From Calditrichia bacterium (GTDB lineage: Bacteria > Calditrichota > Calditrichia > RBG-13-44-9 > J075): DNA of 64,000 bases. The stretch lies in contig JANQRS010000011.1 in the NCBI GenBank assembly GCA_028284445.1, positions 378,321-442,320 of the forward strand, given 5' to 3'. The notes beneath the pieces were generated by a model, which was not told the origin of the DNA, did not search any database, and worked only from the letters and a program-made list of their open reading frames with translations. Within the stretch, counting starts at the first letter, position 1. Each line of letters opens with the position of its first letter. The position numbers and the translations under genes were made by a program. Positions 54,722-63,805 of the stretch are shown piece after piece.

Positions 54722-55132
54722 ATGCCGCATTCAAAATATCAGTTTGAAAAGCATTTTACGCCGGCGGAAGCAAGCCGAACGCTTCCGTTGGTGAAGCGAA
54801 TTGTCAAGGACATCCTGGACACTGCTCACCAGATACACAGCCTGCAGCAAATGACCGGCGATCCAGGCGCACATCCGCAGGTTCAGGCCCTGGAGGATCA
54901 GTTACGCGGATTCTTTGAAGAGCTGGAATCACTCGGTTGCTTTTACAAGGACTGGAACTACAATATCGGCCTGGTTGATTTCCCGGCCATCATCAATGAT
55001 CGCGAAGTTTTTCTATGCTGGCGATCCGATGAGCCGGAATTGCGATTTTATCATCGGATCGAAGATGGTTACCGGGGGCGGCAGCCCATCCCGAAGGCGC
55101 TTTTTGAGCAGCAACGCAAGGAGATGGAGTGA
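54722..55132 (+). CDS. DUF2203 family protein
   Basis: 136 residues from ATG 54722; a TTG at 54710 abuts the mannosidase stop and is an alternative start. Typical family features are FTPAEASRTLPLVKRIVKDI at the N-terminus and NYNIGLVDFPAIINDREVFLCWRSDEPELRFYHRIEDGYRGRQPIP at the C-terminus. The family is widespread and of unknown function, with a helical first half and a conserved C-terminal segment. The stop overlaps the start of the alpha/beta hydrolase (GTGA at 55129-55132), so the genes are coupled. Confidence 0.85.
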   Translation: MPHSKYQFEKHFTPAEASRTLPLVKRIVKDILDTAHQIHSLQQMTGDPGAHPQVQALEDQLRGFFEELESLGCFYKDWNYNIGLVDFPAIINDREVFLCWRSDEPELRFYHRIEDGYRGRQPIPKALFEQQRKEME

Positions 55133-55905
55133 AGCTATATTTTCGGGAAATGGGGGAAGGACCGGCAGTAGTCATCCTTCACGGACTTTTGGGGAGTGGT
55201 GACAACTGGCAGCGAATCGCCAAAGAACTGGCGAAATCTTATCGCGTTTTGCTGGTCGATCAACGCAATCACGGCCGCTCGCCACATGGGCAACAGTTCG
55301 ACTATCCAACAATGGCTCGTGATCTGAACAACCTGTTGTCGGATTTACAAATTCGCAGCATTTCACTTATCGGACATTCGATGGGAGGAAAGACTGCTAT
55401 GACGTTCGCTGCCAGATATCCTCACCGACTGAACAAGCTGCAAGTTGTCGACATCACTCCAAGGGCGAGCGAGTCGCCTGAATTTGAAATCATCTTTCAG
55501 GCAATGATGAATCTTGACCTTTCCAGCCTGTATTCACGAACTCAAGCAGATGAACGAATAAAGGACAAGATCCGTGATCCGATCGTCCGCGGATTTATTT
55601 TAAAGAACCTGGGTCGGAATAGTGAGAGTCGCATCGTCTGGAAGCCAAATGTGCCTGTCATTTATCAGCAACTAGGCGCAATCTCAGGTGCTCTCAAACT
55701 CAACGAGCACGTATTTGAAGGGCCGACGCTTTTTGTTGGCGGCGGCAAATCAGATTATATCAGGGAAGAAGACCACGCCTTAATCCGCCATCATTTTCCA
55801 GCTGCCAATATCGAAATGATTCCCGGCGCCGGGCATTGGGTGCACTTTGAGGCGCCCGAGGCATTTCTTGAAACTACCAAAAACTTTCTCAGGCGGAGTT
55901 GGTAG
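55129..55905 (+). CDS. Alpha/beta hydrolase (YbfF-type esterase)
   Basis: 258 residues from GTG 55129, preceded by AAGGAG five bases upstream. The catalytic serine is S84 in GHSMGGKTAM, the histidine in GAGHWVHFEAPEAF, and the oxyanion-region segment is HGLLGSGDNW near the N-terminus. Compared with E. coli YbfF the fold features are complete, including DQRNHGRSPHG. The substrate is likely a short acyl ester or thioester. The overlap with DUF2203 and the compact order mannosidase-DUF2203-hydrolase suggest one transcript from the PpiC gene. Confidence 0.88.
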   Translation: MKLYFREMGEGPAVVILHGLLGSGDNWQRIAKELAKSYRVLLVDQRNHGRSPHGQQFDYPTMARDLNNLLSDLQIRSISLIGHSMGGKTAMTFAARYPHRLNKLQVVDITPRASESPEFEIIFQAMMNLDLSSLYSRTQADERIKDKIRDPIVRGFILKNLGRNSESRIVWKPNVPVIYQQLGAISGALKLNEHVFEGPTLFVGGGKSDYIREEDHALIRHHFPAANIEMIPGAGHWVHFEAPEAFLETTKNFLRRSW

Positions 55906-55945
55906 TTAAATTCCACACCCAATTTGTATGCCACGCCTCATTTTT

Positions 55946-56323
55946 TTAAATATTTGCAATCCACCACTGATTGCCCCATATATCTTCCACACCGCCATAA
56001 TATGGATTTCCTTCCTGGCCAGGTTCACAAAGTGGCTTACCGCCTTTATTGACCGCTTTTTCATAAACAGATTTTGAATTTGCTATGATAACATAAAGAC
56101 AGGCAGGTAATTTTTGTTCATTTTTTGGTGGTTCACCAATCATAACAGTCGAATCACCAATTCTTATTTCGCAATGCATATACGAACCATCTTCTCTGTA
56201 TTCCGGGCCATAAATGACTTCAGCATTAAAAACAGCTTTTAGAAATTCTATGCATTTTGCGGCTTCATCTATCAATAAGTAAGGCGTAACATTATGTCTA
56301 TCAGTCATTGTATCGGTTGACAT
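55946..56323 (-). CDS. VOC / PhnB-like glyoxalase-fold protein
   Basis: 125 residues, one vicinal-oxygen-chelate domain. It has VTPYLLIDEAAKCIEFLKAVFNAEVI, MHCEIRIGDSTVMIGEP and EDIWGNQWWIANI. AAGGAG lies eight bases before the ATG. Codon use is strongly AT-rich compared with the neighbours, as is the fragment upstream, suggesting foreign origin. The substrate is unknown; relatives include antibiotic-binding and glyoxalase-type enzymes. It converges on the alpha/beta hydrolase gene, 40 bases between stops. Confidence 0.82.
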   Translation of the reverse strand: MSTDTMTDRHNVTPYLLIDEAAKCIEFLKAVFNAEVIYGPEYREDGSYMHCEIRIGDSTVMIGEPPKNEQKLPACLYVIIANSKSVYEKAVNKGGKPLCEPGQEGNPYYGGVEDIWGNQWWIANI

Positions 56324-56487
56324 TTAAATTTCTCCTTTTCAGAATTTTCGATTTGTAACAGAATAGTTCTGTAATCCGGTCCATAGTCTATAAACTCCCA
56401 GCCAAAAGCTGTTGCAAAAAAATCTTTTGAAGCCTGCATATCCTTTGAAGGAAATTCCACATAATTTATTTTCTCGTGCTTGTCCAA
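56305..56487 (-). pseudogene. Truncated VOC gene fragment
   Basis: 60 codons from a TTG start (AAGGAG five bases upstream) encode HEKINYVEFPSKDMQASKDFF and GWEFIDYGPDYRTI, the N-terminal half of a VOC domain. The second half of the fold is missing. The remaining codons are leader sequence of the next VOC gene, whose ribosome-binding site lies inside this frame. A deletion joining two VOC genes is the likely cause. Confidence 0.7.
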
Positions 56488-56514
56488 GCCATCTCCTTTT
56501 TTTGATGTTTCTCG

Positions 56515-57588
56515 TTATGGTTTGGCTAAATGCCCGCGTTGTTTAGCAAGTGCCTCTTCATCAGATACAAATTGCCAAATTGCCTCGCTCAGCGGCGCCG
56601 GTTGGTCGATCATCATTAAGAGGTGGGAGTCGCGGATCGTTTCTACACGCGCAAACCGGCGAATATTACCATCCGGGCCGCGGCTGTCCCACGAATCCAG
56701 AAATAACGGTTTGAAATAGTTATACCGCGGGTCGTTTAGAATCTCTTGTGGGAAGTCTGGCAGCAAAACCAACACAGGTGCTTTGATATTGACAAATTCC
56801 AATGAAATATCTGACGCCGAGAACTCACAGTAGTAACGAATCAGGGTGGGGAGCGTTGAACTTTCTGCCATTTCAAAGAGTCTCTTTTCTTGCTTTGGCT
56901 GGTTTGAATATGCCAATCCGCTAAAATCGTTAGATTCCCAGGTTTCACGAGTGACTGTTCTGAACCACTGAGGCGCATAGTACGTATCCGTAGCGGCGAT
57001 TCGCTGCGATAGCGGCATGTACTCGTCGGTTGGCACTTTTTCGTATCCAGGCGGTAGGACCATAGGCGCACCACCAATAATAACAACCGAATGAATTTCC
57101 TCTGCATGGTCGATTGCCAGTCGTAGTGCGTACTGCGTGGCTTCTAGAAAATTGCCGACAACAACGGGCTTATTGAGGCCAAGTGCTAAATCGACGATGG
57201 CTTGCTCGGCCGCTTTCATCCAGGTTTGTTCTCCGTAGCTGGTTCCTTCCGGTGGCATCGGCGGTGCGGGCGTCCCGCCGTAACCAGCGATTGTAACGGC
57301 GAACATGGTATACCGATCCTTATTGGCTTCCACGAAATCCCTATAAATTTCCCAGCCAAACCCTCGACCTGCAATAAGAATCATTTCGCGCTTGCCATTG
57401 CCCAGTTTTTCAACATGGCCCAATTCGCCGAGCCTGGCAGTTTTGTAATTGTCAGGATGAATCAAGTTGTTGAGGGTTGAATCCTGCACCATCAGTGACT
57501 CATTCTGCCCCAACACCGGTACAACGTCAGCGGCTAGCAACACTATTGCAAAAAACAGTAAAACTGCTCTTCTCAGTATCAAGCGCAT
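56515..57588 (-). CDS. Secreted alpha/beta hydrolase
   Basis: 357 residues from ATG 57588, preceded by GGAG five bases upstream (the in-frame ATG at 57600 lies within that site region). The signal peptide ends VVPVLGQ. The core has GNFLEATQYALRLAIDHAE, in which the usual nucleophile elbow G-x-S-x-G is G-N-F-L-E, lacking Ser; AGRGFGWEIYRDFVE and a terminal DSHLLMMIDQPAPLSEAIW are also seen. The missing elbow serine argues for a non-catalytic or altered member. Same strand as the membrane AraC regulator upstream, with 113 bases between them. Confidence 0.75.
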   Translation of the reverse strand: MRLILRRAVLLFFAIVLLAADVVPVLGQNESLMVQDSTLNNLIHPDNYKTARLGELGHVEKLGNGKREMILIAGRGFGWEIYRDFVEANKDRYTMFAVTIAGYGGTPAPPMPPEGTSYGEQTWMKAAEQAIVDLALGLNKPVVVGNFLEATQYALRLAIDHAEEIHSVVIIGGAPMVLPPGYEKVPTDEYMPLSQRIAATDTYYAPQWFRTVTRETWESNDFSGLAYSNQPKQEKRLFEMAESSTLPTLIRYYCEFSASDISLEFVNIKAPVLVLLPDFPQEILNDPRYNYFKPLFLDSWDSRGPDGNIRRFARVETIRDSHLLMMIDQPAPLSEAIWQFVSDEEALAKQRGHLAKP

Positions 57589-57701
57589 TTTTTCTCCCAT
57601 TTTAGTTGGCGTTTGGATTACAGACGCAATCTTACGCTACTCATGGAAAAAAGTCGTCAATCCTTATAAGTCTTGACAACTACTTCGGGAAAAGTGGGAA
57701 A

Positions 57702-58853
57702 TCAAGCGGGTTTGTCATTGTTGCGGCGAAATTCGCTGGGCGTCATCCCGGTGTGTTTTCGAAACGCAGAGTTGAATGAGGTTTTGTTGTTAAAGCCAAC
57801 ATCGTAAGCAATCCTCAGGAAGGTAAAGTGTTTCGTCCTTTCGTCAAGAATTAGCTTCTTTGCTTCTTCAACCCGGTATCCATTCACAAAGTCAAAAAAA
57901 TTCAGGTCGAATTGTTCATTTATGACCTGTGACAGATGGTGGGTCGGTATACCGACAATTTTTGCAAGTTTAGGAAGCCGTAGATCATTTTCAAGCCAGG
58001 GTTTCTTTTGTCGCATAATCTCGACGATCCTCCCCACAATTGCTGAAGTTTCTTTTGGCGAAAGTGTCGATTTCTGGTATTTAGGGCCTGCATCACCATT
58101 TATTTCAGTATGGATTTCAGGTTGGCTGATCGCTGTATATCCAATTGCGTATATGCCGAAAGTCATTCCATAGACTGCGGCATAGTCGAACCATTTGATA
58201 TACGGAAACCCGAAATTGAGTGAGGCCGCATGGGTGAGCCACAAACAAAAAAGGCAACAAAATCCAAAGGTCAACCGCCAAAGCCAATTTGTTTTCAGGA
58301 GAACATGCTGCGACTTTGACGCAGGAACAAGGTTGATTGGCTTTAATCGCCGAAGCGTGAAAAATGTGTAGATTGCAAGATGCGGAAGTTGCAACAAGAA
58401 TACAAAGGTGGCGACAATTGCTGTGCTCGAAACCGCGTCATTCTGGCTGTAGATAAAATTTGCAAGATACTCCCTTTTAAGATCCGCGCTTAGCGTGAAG
58501 AAAGGAATCTGTGCAACAAAAACGAATAGAAACGGAACAAAATGCGCGAGGGTTTTGCCTGTCAATTGATTGTTTTTCGATGCGGAATTTGCTATGTAGA
58601 GATAAAGCAACGGGCCAAACAGATAGGGAAGCGCAAAAGTAGTGGTCCAAAAGTGCGGCCACAGCAAGAGATATTTGGTCCAGAAGGCGGCAATCTCCAA
58701 TAGACGCAATGAAAAGACCAGGAGCAAAACCCCGAGAATCCGTTTAGCAAGCAGGTTTCCCCTTCTTTGCGCAAGAAAAACAACCGAGAGGAACCCTCCT
58801 TGAGCTGCGCCAAGAAGGATGATCAATTCCCAAATTGTGACGTGTGATTCCAT
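57702..58853 (-). CDS. Membrane AraC-family regulator
   Basis: 383 residues. The first 240 residues contain about seven transmembrane helices (e.g. LLGAAQGGFLSVVFLAQRR, VLLLVFSLRLLEIAAFW, LFGPLLYLYIANS, FLLQLPHLAIYTFF). The C-terminal 110 residues are an AraC helix-turn-helix domain (LRLPKLAKIVGIPTHHLSQVINEQFDLNFFDFVNGYRVEEAKKLI, FLRIAYDVGFNNKTSFNSAFRKHTGMTPSEFRR). It probably senses a membrane or external signal and controls the downstream hydrolase. The arrangement is common in Bacteroidetes and relatives. Confidence 0.92.
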   Translation of the reverse strand: MESHVTIWELIILLGAAQGGFLSVVFLAQRRGNLLAKRILGVLLLVFSLRLLEIAAFWTKYLLLWPHFWTTTFALPYLFGPLLYLYIANSASKNNQLTGKTLAHFVPFLFVFVAQIPFFTLSADLKREYLANFIYSQNDAVSSTAIVATFVFLLQLPHLAIYTFFTLRRLKPINLVPASKSQHVLLKTNWLWRLTFGFCCLFCLWLTHAASLNFGFPYIKWFDYAAVYGMTFGIYAIGYTAISQPEIHTEINGDAGPKYQKSTLSPKETSAIVGRIVEIMRQKKPWLENDLRLPKLAKIVGIPTHHLSQVINEQFDLNFFDFVNGYRVEEAKKLILDERTKHFTFLRIAYDVGFNNKTSFNSAFRKHTGMTPSEFRRNNDKPA

Positions 58854-58956
58854 CGCGTAATGTATCTGGTTGAAACGACATGACCGTCCACGAATACTGC
58901 AACCTTTTCAGGGAGCCGAGGAGTACGTCCACAAAGCGTTTCGATTACCATTCCAG

Positions 58957-58970
58957 CTTCACAAGTGAAG
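58957..58970. promoter_or_regulatory. Perfect palindrome upstream of the membrane AraC gene
   Basis: CTTCACAAGTGAAG, a 6-bp inverted repeat with a 2-base centre, about 105 bases before the AraC start. Possible operator; evidence is symmetry alone. Confidence 0.35.
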
Positions 58971-59024
58971 GCTTTTGTTCCAATAAGCTCACTCGAAATG
59001 CGTGCTTAAGTTAAGTACGACACC

Positions 59025-59363
59025 CTACGCCAACTGCGAAAGTGCTTCCTGCAAGGATTTCTTGCGAATAGACCAGTGTGATTCGCTCCAAACCGGCTCA
59101 CGGTCGTTATAAAGAATGACTTGCGGCGATTCATGACGAATGCCGGTGTCGTCCTCAATGGCATTTGACAACGGCCGATCCTCAATCACGAGAACCCGGT
59201 AGAAATTGGCAGTGGGACCATCTTCGGCAAATTTCTTAAAGTCTCTCAGTGCATTTGCGGAAATCGGGCAGGAGGTTGAGTGTTTTAAGACAAAAACCGG
59301 TTTCCCTTCACTCTCCAGCAGAATTTTTTCGTATTCTTCAGTGGTGTGGATATCTTTAATCAT
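59025..59363 (-). CDS. YtxJ-like bacillithiol-system thioredoxin-fold protein
   Basis: 112 residues from ATG 59363, preceded by AGAGG; the ATG at 59381 lies upstream of that site. The thioredoxin fold carries a single redox-active cysteine, C32, in TSCPIS; the second cysteine of C-x-x-C is absent. This matches the YtxJ family, thought to act with bacillithiol as a monothiol bacilliredoxin. SPQVILYNDREPVWSESHWSI supplies the cis-proline loop. It suggests that this organism makes bacillithiol. Separate from the C39-like peptidase gene by 131 bases. Confidence 0.85.
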   Translation of the reverse strand: MIKDIHTTEEYEKILLESEGKPVFVLKHSTSCPISANALRDFKKFAEDGPTANFYRVLVIEDRPLSNAIEDDTGIRHESPQVILYNDREPVWSESHWSIRKKSLQEALSQLA

Positions 59364-59494
59364 GACTACCTCTTCGTTCAAACTGTCTCTTGATATGTTG
59401 TTTCAATACTGCTAGTTGTTCCTATACCTTAATATGTGATTCGGACAAATATCCGGAAGTTACAATTATCACCACAGATAGAATATTTTTACGA

Positions 59495-60136
59495 TCAATC
59501 CTCGACCAGCAAATTGCGATATGCATAGACATTGCCATGAGTCTGCAAGGGAATTGGCTTTTTGTCTTGATGCAGCGGATCCATGATCAAGAAATCATCT
59601 TCCGTCGCTCCCACAATCAACACCCAATGGAATATGCCCCGTCGGAAATAGCGCACTTTTACCGCAGGCGTTTTTCCATTTGCCAAATCCGCCTCCAGGT
59701 CGTTTGCCGCAAAGCGCCGCAGATAAATGTAGCGCAGATCCGGGAATGCTTCCAGTATCTTGCCCCAAATGACCTCTCCGGCATGGGTATACCCGTCTAC
59801 CTCCTTCAACATTACATTAAATTGGGATGGATCTATATGTTTCCCTTGCTGATGAAGCATAGCAGCAAGGCAAGACACTAGACATCCCGATGATGCCATC
59901 CGGTAAGCAGTGTTACCAAGATTATCATCTGCCCACAATGAATCATTTTGGAGATAGTAAGGCGCGGAAACAACTGCGTAGGGTTGCGAGGGCCGCAGTT
60001 CCTTGCCACCTTGCCGAATTTGATATAAATCCAATGCATACCATGCCGGCCAAATTGCCAGGAGTCCAATAACAACGAATCCACGGAACAGCCAACTGCC
60101 TAGAATGTTTTTGTTTGATTGCACAAATTGCCCCAT
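59495..60136 (-). CDS. Membrane-anchored C39-like cysteine peptidase
   Basis: 213 residues with one transmembrane helix at about 14-32. The peptidase-C39-like domain has C85 in MASSGCLVSC (catalytic), H170 in IFHWVLIVG and D186 in LIMDPL, in the right order. The domain usually cleaves leader peptides after double-glycine motifs or acts on unrelated substrates when isolated. There is no ABC domain, and no short leader-peptide gene was noticed nearby. It is divergent from the YyaL gene with 48 bases between starts (or 159 if the later YyaL start is used). Confidence 0.82.
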   Translation of the reverse strand: MGQFVQSNKNILGSWLFRGFVVIGLLAIWPAWYALDLYQIRQGGKELRPSQPYAVVSAPYYLQNDSLWADDNLGNTAYRMASSGCLVSCLAAMLHQQGKHIDPSQFNVMLKEVDGYTHAGEVIWGKILEAFPDLRYIYLRRFAANDLEADLANGKTPAVKVRYFRRGIFHWVLIVGATEDDFLIMDPLHQDKKPIPLQTHGNVYAYRNLLVED

Positions 60137-60184
60137 TTGTCTACTTTGGCAAAATCATCATAGATATTGCAGCATGGGTATCCA

Positions 60185-62389
60185 ATGAACGCCACCACAG
60201 AACTTCGCCTGACCCGAATTCTTGTTACCGCAGGAATCACTGGCCTCCTTCTTGTGGCTTACAGCAATTTCAACACCTACGTTCAGGAAAAAGAGATGGC
60301 AGATGACAACACAAGATACAATCGTTTAAAGGACGAAAAAAGCCCCTATTTGCTGCAGCATGCAGCCAACCCGGTTGACTGGTATCCCTGGAGTGAAGAG
60401 GCCTTTGAGAAAGCCAAAGCCGAGGACAAACCCATTTTTCTATCAATCGGCTATTCAACGTGCCATTGGTGCCACGTAATGGAGCACGAGTCATTCGAAG
60501 ACAGCAGCGTTGCGGAATTAATGAACGCAGCTTTCGTCAATATCAAGGTAGATCGCGAGGAGCGCCCAGACATTGATGATATTTACATGACCGTTTGTCA
60601 AATGCTGACCAGAAGCGGTGGTTGGCCATTGACCATTATCATGACCCCGGACAAGGAACCTTTTTTTGCAGCTACCTATATCCCCAAACAAAGTCGCCAC
60701 AAACGCCCAGGTATGCTGGACCTGATTCCGCGAATCAGTCAAGTATGGAACAACGAGCGCAGTCGAATTCTTAATTCAGCTGAAGAAATCACCGAACACC
60801 TTACACGCGCCTCAAAGGGAGCACCGGGAGAGCAACTGGACAGCACACTGCTGGACACTGCCTATCAGCAATTGGCTCAAACCTATGAGCCTGAATATGG
60901 TGGCTTTGGCCAGAGCCCCAAATTTCCAACCGCTCACAACTTTATGTATCTGATGCGGCGTTTCTACCGCACCAAAGACGCGACGGCCTTATCAATGGTC
61001 GAAACCACCCTGAAAAGCATGCGCAAGGGCGGCATTTTCGACCACGTTGGATATGGATTTCATCGGTATTCAACGGATCGCGAATGGCTGGTACCGCATT
61101 TCGAGAAAATGCTATACGATCAGGCGATCATCGCAATGGCCTATACCGAAGCCTGGCAAACCACCGGCGACAGCAGCTACAAGCGGACAGCCGGGGAGAT
61201 TTATGAATACGTCCTCAGAGACATGACTTCCCCTGACGGCGCATTTTATTCCGCCGAAGATGCCGACAGCGAAGGGGAGGAGGGCAAATTCTACGTTTGG
61301 TCAATGGAAGAACTCTTCGAGATACTGGGCGAGGAAGACGGACGCATCTATGCCCGCGTTTACAATTTCAGCGAGGACGGAAATTTTCTGGAAGAGGCTA
61401 CCCGCGAAAGGCTTGGCACAAACATTCCACACCTGCAAGAGTCGCTGGATGAACTGGCAGTCGATCTTGATACGTCGCCTGATGAATTACGAAAGAACCT
61501 TGAGGCATCGCGACAAAAGCTCTTTGAGGTTCGCGAAAAGCGAATCCACCCCTTAAAGGATGACAAAGTTCTTAGTGACTGGAATGGACTCATGATCGCC
61601 GCCCTCGCCAAGTCCGCGATGGCTTTCCAGGAACCACCCCTGGCAGATGCTGCCAGCCGCGCCGCCGATTTTGTGCTGACGAATATGCGGCGGGAAGACG
61701 GTCGCCTGATGCACCGCTTTCGTGATGGAGAATTGGCGATCGATGCTTTTCTAGACAATTACGCCTTTATGATTTGGGGCTTAATCGAGCTATATCAGGC
61801 TACCTTCGATAGCCGGTATCTGGTCGAAGCCGTGAAGCTCAACGAGATGGCAATCGAAGATTTCTGGGATGCTGAAAGCAGTGGTTTCTTCTTTACCGCC
61901 AATGACGCGGAAAAATTGCTGGTTCGCCGCAAAGATATATATGATGGGGCGACACCGTCCGGGAATTCTGTGATGATGTACAACCTGGTTCGCCTGGCTC
62001 GCATGACAGGCAAGACCCTTTACGAAGATTACGCCATGCATCTCGGCAAGGCTTTTTCCGCCCTGGTAAAGCAGTATCCTGCGGCATACACGCAACTCAT
62101 GATTGCGATGGAATTTATGCAGGGCCCCACACATGAAGTGGTAATCGCCGGGAACCCGGAACACCAAAGCACAATGGCAATGTCTGCAGCGCTTGCCAAA
62201 CCGTTCTTACCTAACAAGGTTGTCGTGCTGGCAAATGGAGATTCCGCCATTGAGACCCTTGCACCATTTACCGCCAATATGTTCAGTGATGGGAATCAGT
62301 CAGCAGCCTATGTTTGCCAAAACTTTGCTTGTGAACTGCCGACGACCAACATTAATAAAATGCTTAAATCCCTTGGCATTGAGCAATAG
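60185..62389 (+). CDS. YyaL/DUF255-type thioredoxin-domain protein
   Basis: 734 residues from ATG 60185. The N-terminus then carries a hydrophobic helix ([16 protein letters not shown]), not usual for the family; the ATG at 60296 with AGGAAAAAGAG upstream would give the normal start [32 protein letters not shown]. The thioredoxin-like domain has [16 protein letters not shown] (C-H-W-C). The (alpha/alpha)6 barrel follows, with [45 protein letters not shown] and [18 protein letters not shown]. The human homologue is SSP411; the reaction is uncertain, with a possible sugar-isomerase-like barrel. Intact overall. Confidence 0.9.
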   Translation: MNATTELRLTRILVTAGITGLLLVAYSNFNTYVQEKEMADDNTRYNRLKDEKSPYLLQHAANPVDWYPWSEEAFEKAKAEDKPIFLSIGYSTCHWCHVMEHESFEDSSVAELMNAAFVNIKVDREERPDIDDIYMTVCQMLTRSGGWPLTIIMTPDKEPFFAATYIPKQSRHKRPGMLDLIPRISQVWNNERSRILNSAEEITEHLTRASKGAPGEQLDSTLLDTAYQQLAQTYEPEYGGFGQSPKFPTAHNFMYLMRRFYRTKDATALSMVETTLKSMRKGGIFDHVGYGFHRYSTDREWLVPHFEKMLYDQAIIAMAYTEAWQTTGDSSYKRTAGEIYEYVLRDMTSPDGAFYSAEDADSEGEEGKFYVWSMEELFEILGEEDGRIYARVYNFSEDGNFLEEATRERLGTNIPHLQESLDELAVDLDTSPDELRKNLEASRQKLFEVREKRIHPLKDDKVLSDWNGLMIAALAKSAMAFQEPPLADAASRAADFVLTNMRREDGRLMHRFRDGELAIDAFLDNYAFMIWGLIELYQATFDSRYLVEAVKLNEMAIEDFWDAESSGFFFTANDAEKLLVRRKDIYDGATPSGNSVMMYNLVRLARMTGKTLYEDYAMHLGKAFSALVKQYPAAYTQLMIAMEFMQGPTHEVVIAGNPEHQSTMAMSAALAKPFLPNKVVVLANGDSAIETLAPFTANMFSDGNQSAAYVCQNFACELPTTNINKMLKSLGIEQ

Positions 62390-62809
62390 CGGATCCAGAC
62401 TTACACATGAGTGCGACATTACCAAAGAGAGTATGTCAAAATTAGAGTAAAAGGCAGATTGAAAACAAAGCCAACAGCGTCAAATTGTGTGTTAAGACCC
62501 AACATGTGCGTCATTTGACACAACAGACCGGTAAGATCAAGGCATTTGGCAAGTTAGAAGCGCATGGATTTTGTTGACGCCTCTTGCATTATTTCTCGTT
62601 TTAGTATATAATTAACACTGTTTTAGCAAAACTATAAAAATGATTCAATGCTTGATTTGTGAGTTTGCGATATATTTGGTACGCTCTTTGAGTAATACTT
62701 GACTGACGAACAGATACTGGCAGTACTAGCATACAATCTTAATTCAACCATTCTACCACTGACGCTAGGTTTAGGGGTATAATTTCACAACATCCAAGGA
62801 GAGCTTCGT
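62390..62809. other. 420-base AT-rich promoter region
   Basis: No gene seen. It contains one consensus-like promoter, TTGCAT at 62584-62589, 17 bases, TATAAT at 62607-62612, and a second TATAAT at 62778-62783 close to the DUF4332 start. A strong ribosome-binding site AAGGAG (62797-62802) precedes the ATG. The first promoter would give a leader of about 190 bases. Confidence 0.45.
62584..62612 (+). promoter_or_regulatory. Sigma70-type promoter upstream of the DUF4332 gene
   Basis: TTGCAT, 17-base spacer, TATAAT. The leader to the ATG at 62810 would be about 190 bases. Confidence 0.5.
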
Positions 62810-63223
62810 ATGGCGAACTATACGATTAGCGACATTGAGGGCATCGGACCCTCCTACGCAAAGAAGCTGCAAAAATGCGGCATCAAAACAACCAACGCCT
62901 TGCTGAAAGATGGCTGCACCAAAAAGGGCCGTAAGAAAATCGCAGAGGAAAGCGGAATTGATGAGTCCTTGATTCTGAAGTGGGTCAACATGGCTGATCT
63001 GTATCGCGTTAAGGGCATCGGCAGCGAATATTCGGAACTGCTGGAAAAAGCAGGCGTGGACACAGTCAAGGAACTGCGCAATCGCAATGCTGAAAACCTG
63101 ACAGCGAAGATGGCGGAAGTAAATGGCCAGGGCCGCGGCCTTGTTCGTCAACTCCCTGGTCTTAAGCGTGTTACGTCCTGGATTGCAGAAGCAAAGAAAC
63201 TTGAGCCGATGGTAACGCATTAA
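62810..63223 (+). CDS. DUF4332 (helix-hairpin-helix) protein
   Basis: 137 residues with two helix-hairpin-helix pairs: DIEGIGPSYAKKLQKCGIKTTNALL and LYRVKGIGSEYSELLEKAGVDTVKEL. These match DUF4332, related to the HhH domains of DNA-binding proteins and polymerase accessory factors. It could bind DNA nonspecifically; the function is unknown. AAGGAG eight bases before the ATG and a terminator right after the gene mark it as a single-gene unit, probably well expressed. Confidence 0.85.
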   Translation: MANYTISDIEGIGPSYAKKLQKCGIKTTNALLKDGCTKKGRKKIAEESGIDESLILKWVNMADLYRVKGIGSEYSELLEKAGVDTVKELRNRNAENLTAKMAEVNGQGRGLVRQLPGLKRVTSWIAEAKKLEPMVTH

Positions 63224-63252
63224 GTCCTTCTCGTGACCATGTTGTTAAATTG

Positions 63253-63288
63253 GCCCCATTTGCATGGTTTACTAAATGGGGCATTTTT
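63253..63288 (+). terminator. Intrinsic terminator after the DUF4332 gene
   Basis: Perfect 9-bp stem GCCCCATTT / AAATGGGGC with a 12-base loop, followed by ATTTTTA. Confidence 0.8.
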
Positions 63289-63318
63289 ATGCAGTAAAGA
63301 AGAAAGAGGTTTATTAGA

Positions 63319-63762
63319 ATGGGTTTTTTTGATTTTTTGAAGGACGTGGGCGCTGATCTCTTCGGCAACGGTGATCAAGCTGAAGAATTAAAGGGAATGA
63401 TTGACACTGAATTGGGTGACAAGATCCAGAATTTAGCGGTTACTGTTGACGATGGCACCGTAACCTTGTCGGGTGAATGTGATAGCCTTGCAACCCGCGA
63501 AAAGGCAACTTTGCTAGCGGGCAATGTTAAAGGCGTGCGACAGGTCGTCACCGATAAACTGACCGCTCCGGATCCCGAACCAAAAGACGAAACGGTTTTC
63601 TACACCGTTCAGCGTGGTGATTCTTTGTCGAAGATCGCCAAAGTCTATTATAATGATCCAATGAAATACCCGGTGATTTTCGAAGCAAACCGCGAAGTCA
63701 TTAAAGATCCGAACTTGATTTATCCGGGTCAGACAATTCGCATCCCCAAGAATATCGACTGA
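63319..63762 (+). CDS. BON-LysM protein (Kbp/YgaU-like)
   Basis: 147 residues. The BON domain (about 25-82: DKIQNLAVTVDDGTVTLSG, KGVRQVVTDKLT) precedes the LysM domain (about 93-143: FYTVQRGDSLSKIAKVYYNDP, NLIYPGQTIRIP). The architecture and length match Kbp (YgaU), a cytoplasmic K+-binding protein in E. coli that is induced under high K+. No signal peptide is present, consistent with that protein. An intrinsic terminator follows. Confidence 0.9.
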   Translation: MGFFDFLKDVGADLFGNGDQAEELKGMIDTELGDKIQNLAVTVDDGTVTLSGECDSLATREKATLLAGNVKGVRQVVTDKLTAPDPEPKDETVFYTVQRGDSLSKIAKVYYNDPMKYPVIFEANREVIKDPNLIYPGQTIRIPKNID

Positions 63763-63772
63763 GAATTGTAAG

Positions 63773-63805
63773 CGGCCCTCAAGAAACAGGGCCGTTTCTC
63801 TTTTT
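63773..63805 (+). terminator. Intrinsic terminator after the BON-LysM gene
   Basis: Stem CGGCCCT / AGGGCCG with an 8-base loop followed by TTTCTCTTTTT. Confidence 0.85.

Noticed and set aside
62574-62612. TTGACG with downstream TATAAT as a promoter
   Set aside because: The spacer is 27 bases, too long; TTGCAT at 62584 with a 17-base spacer is the better partner.
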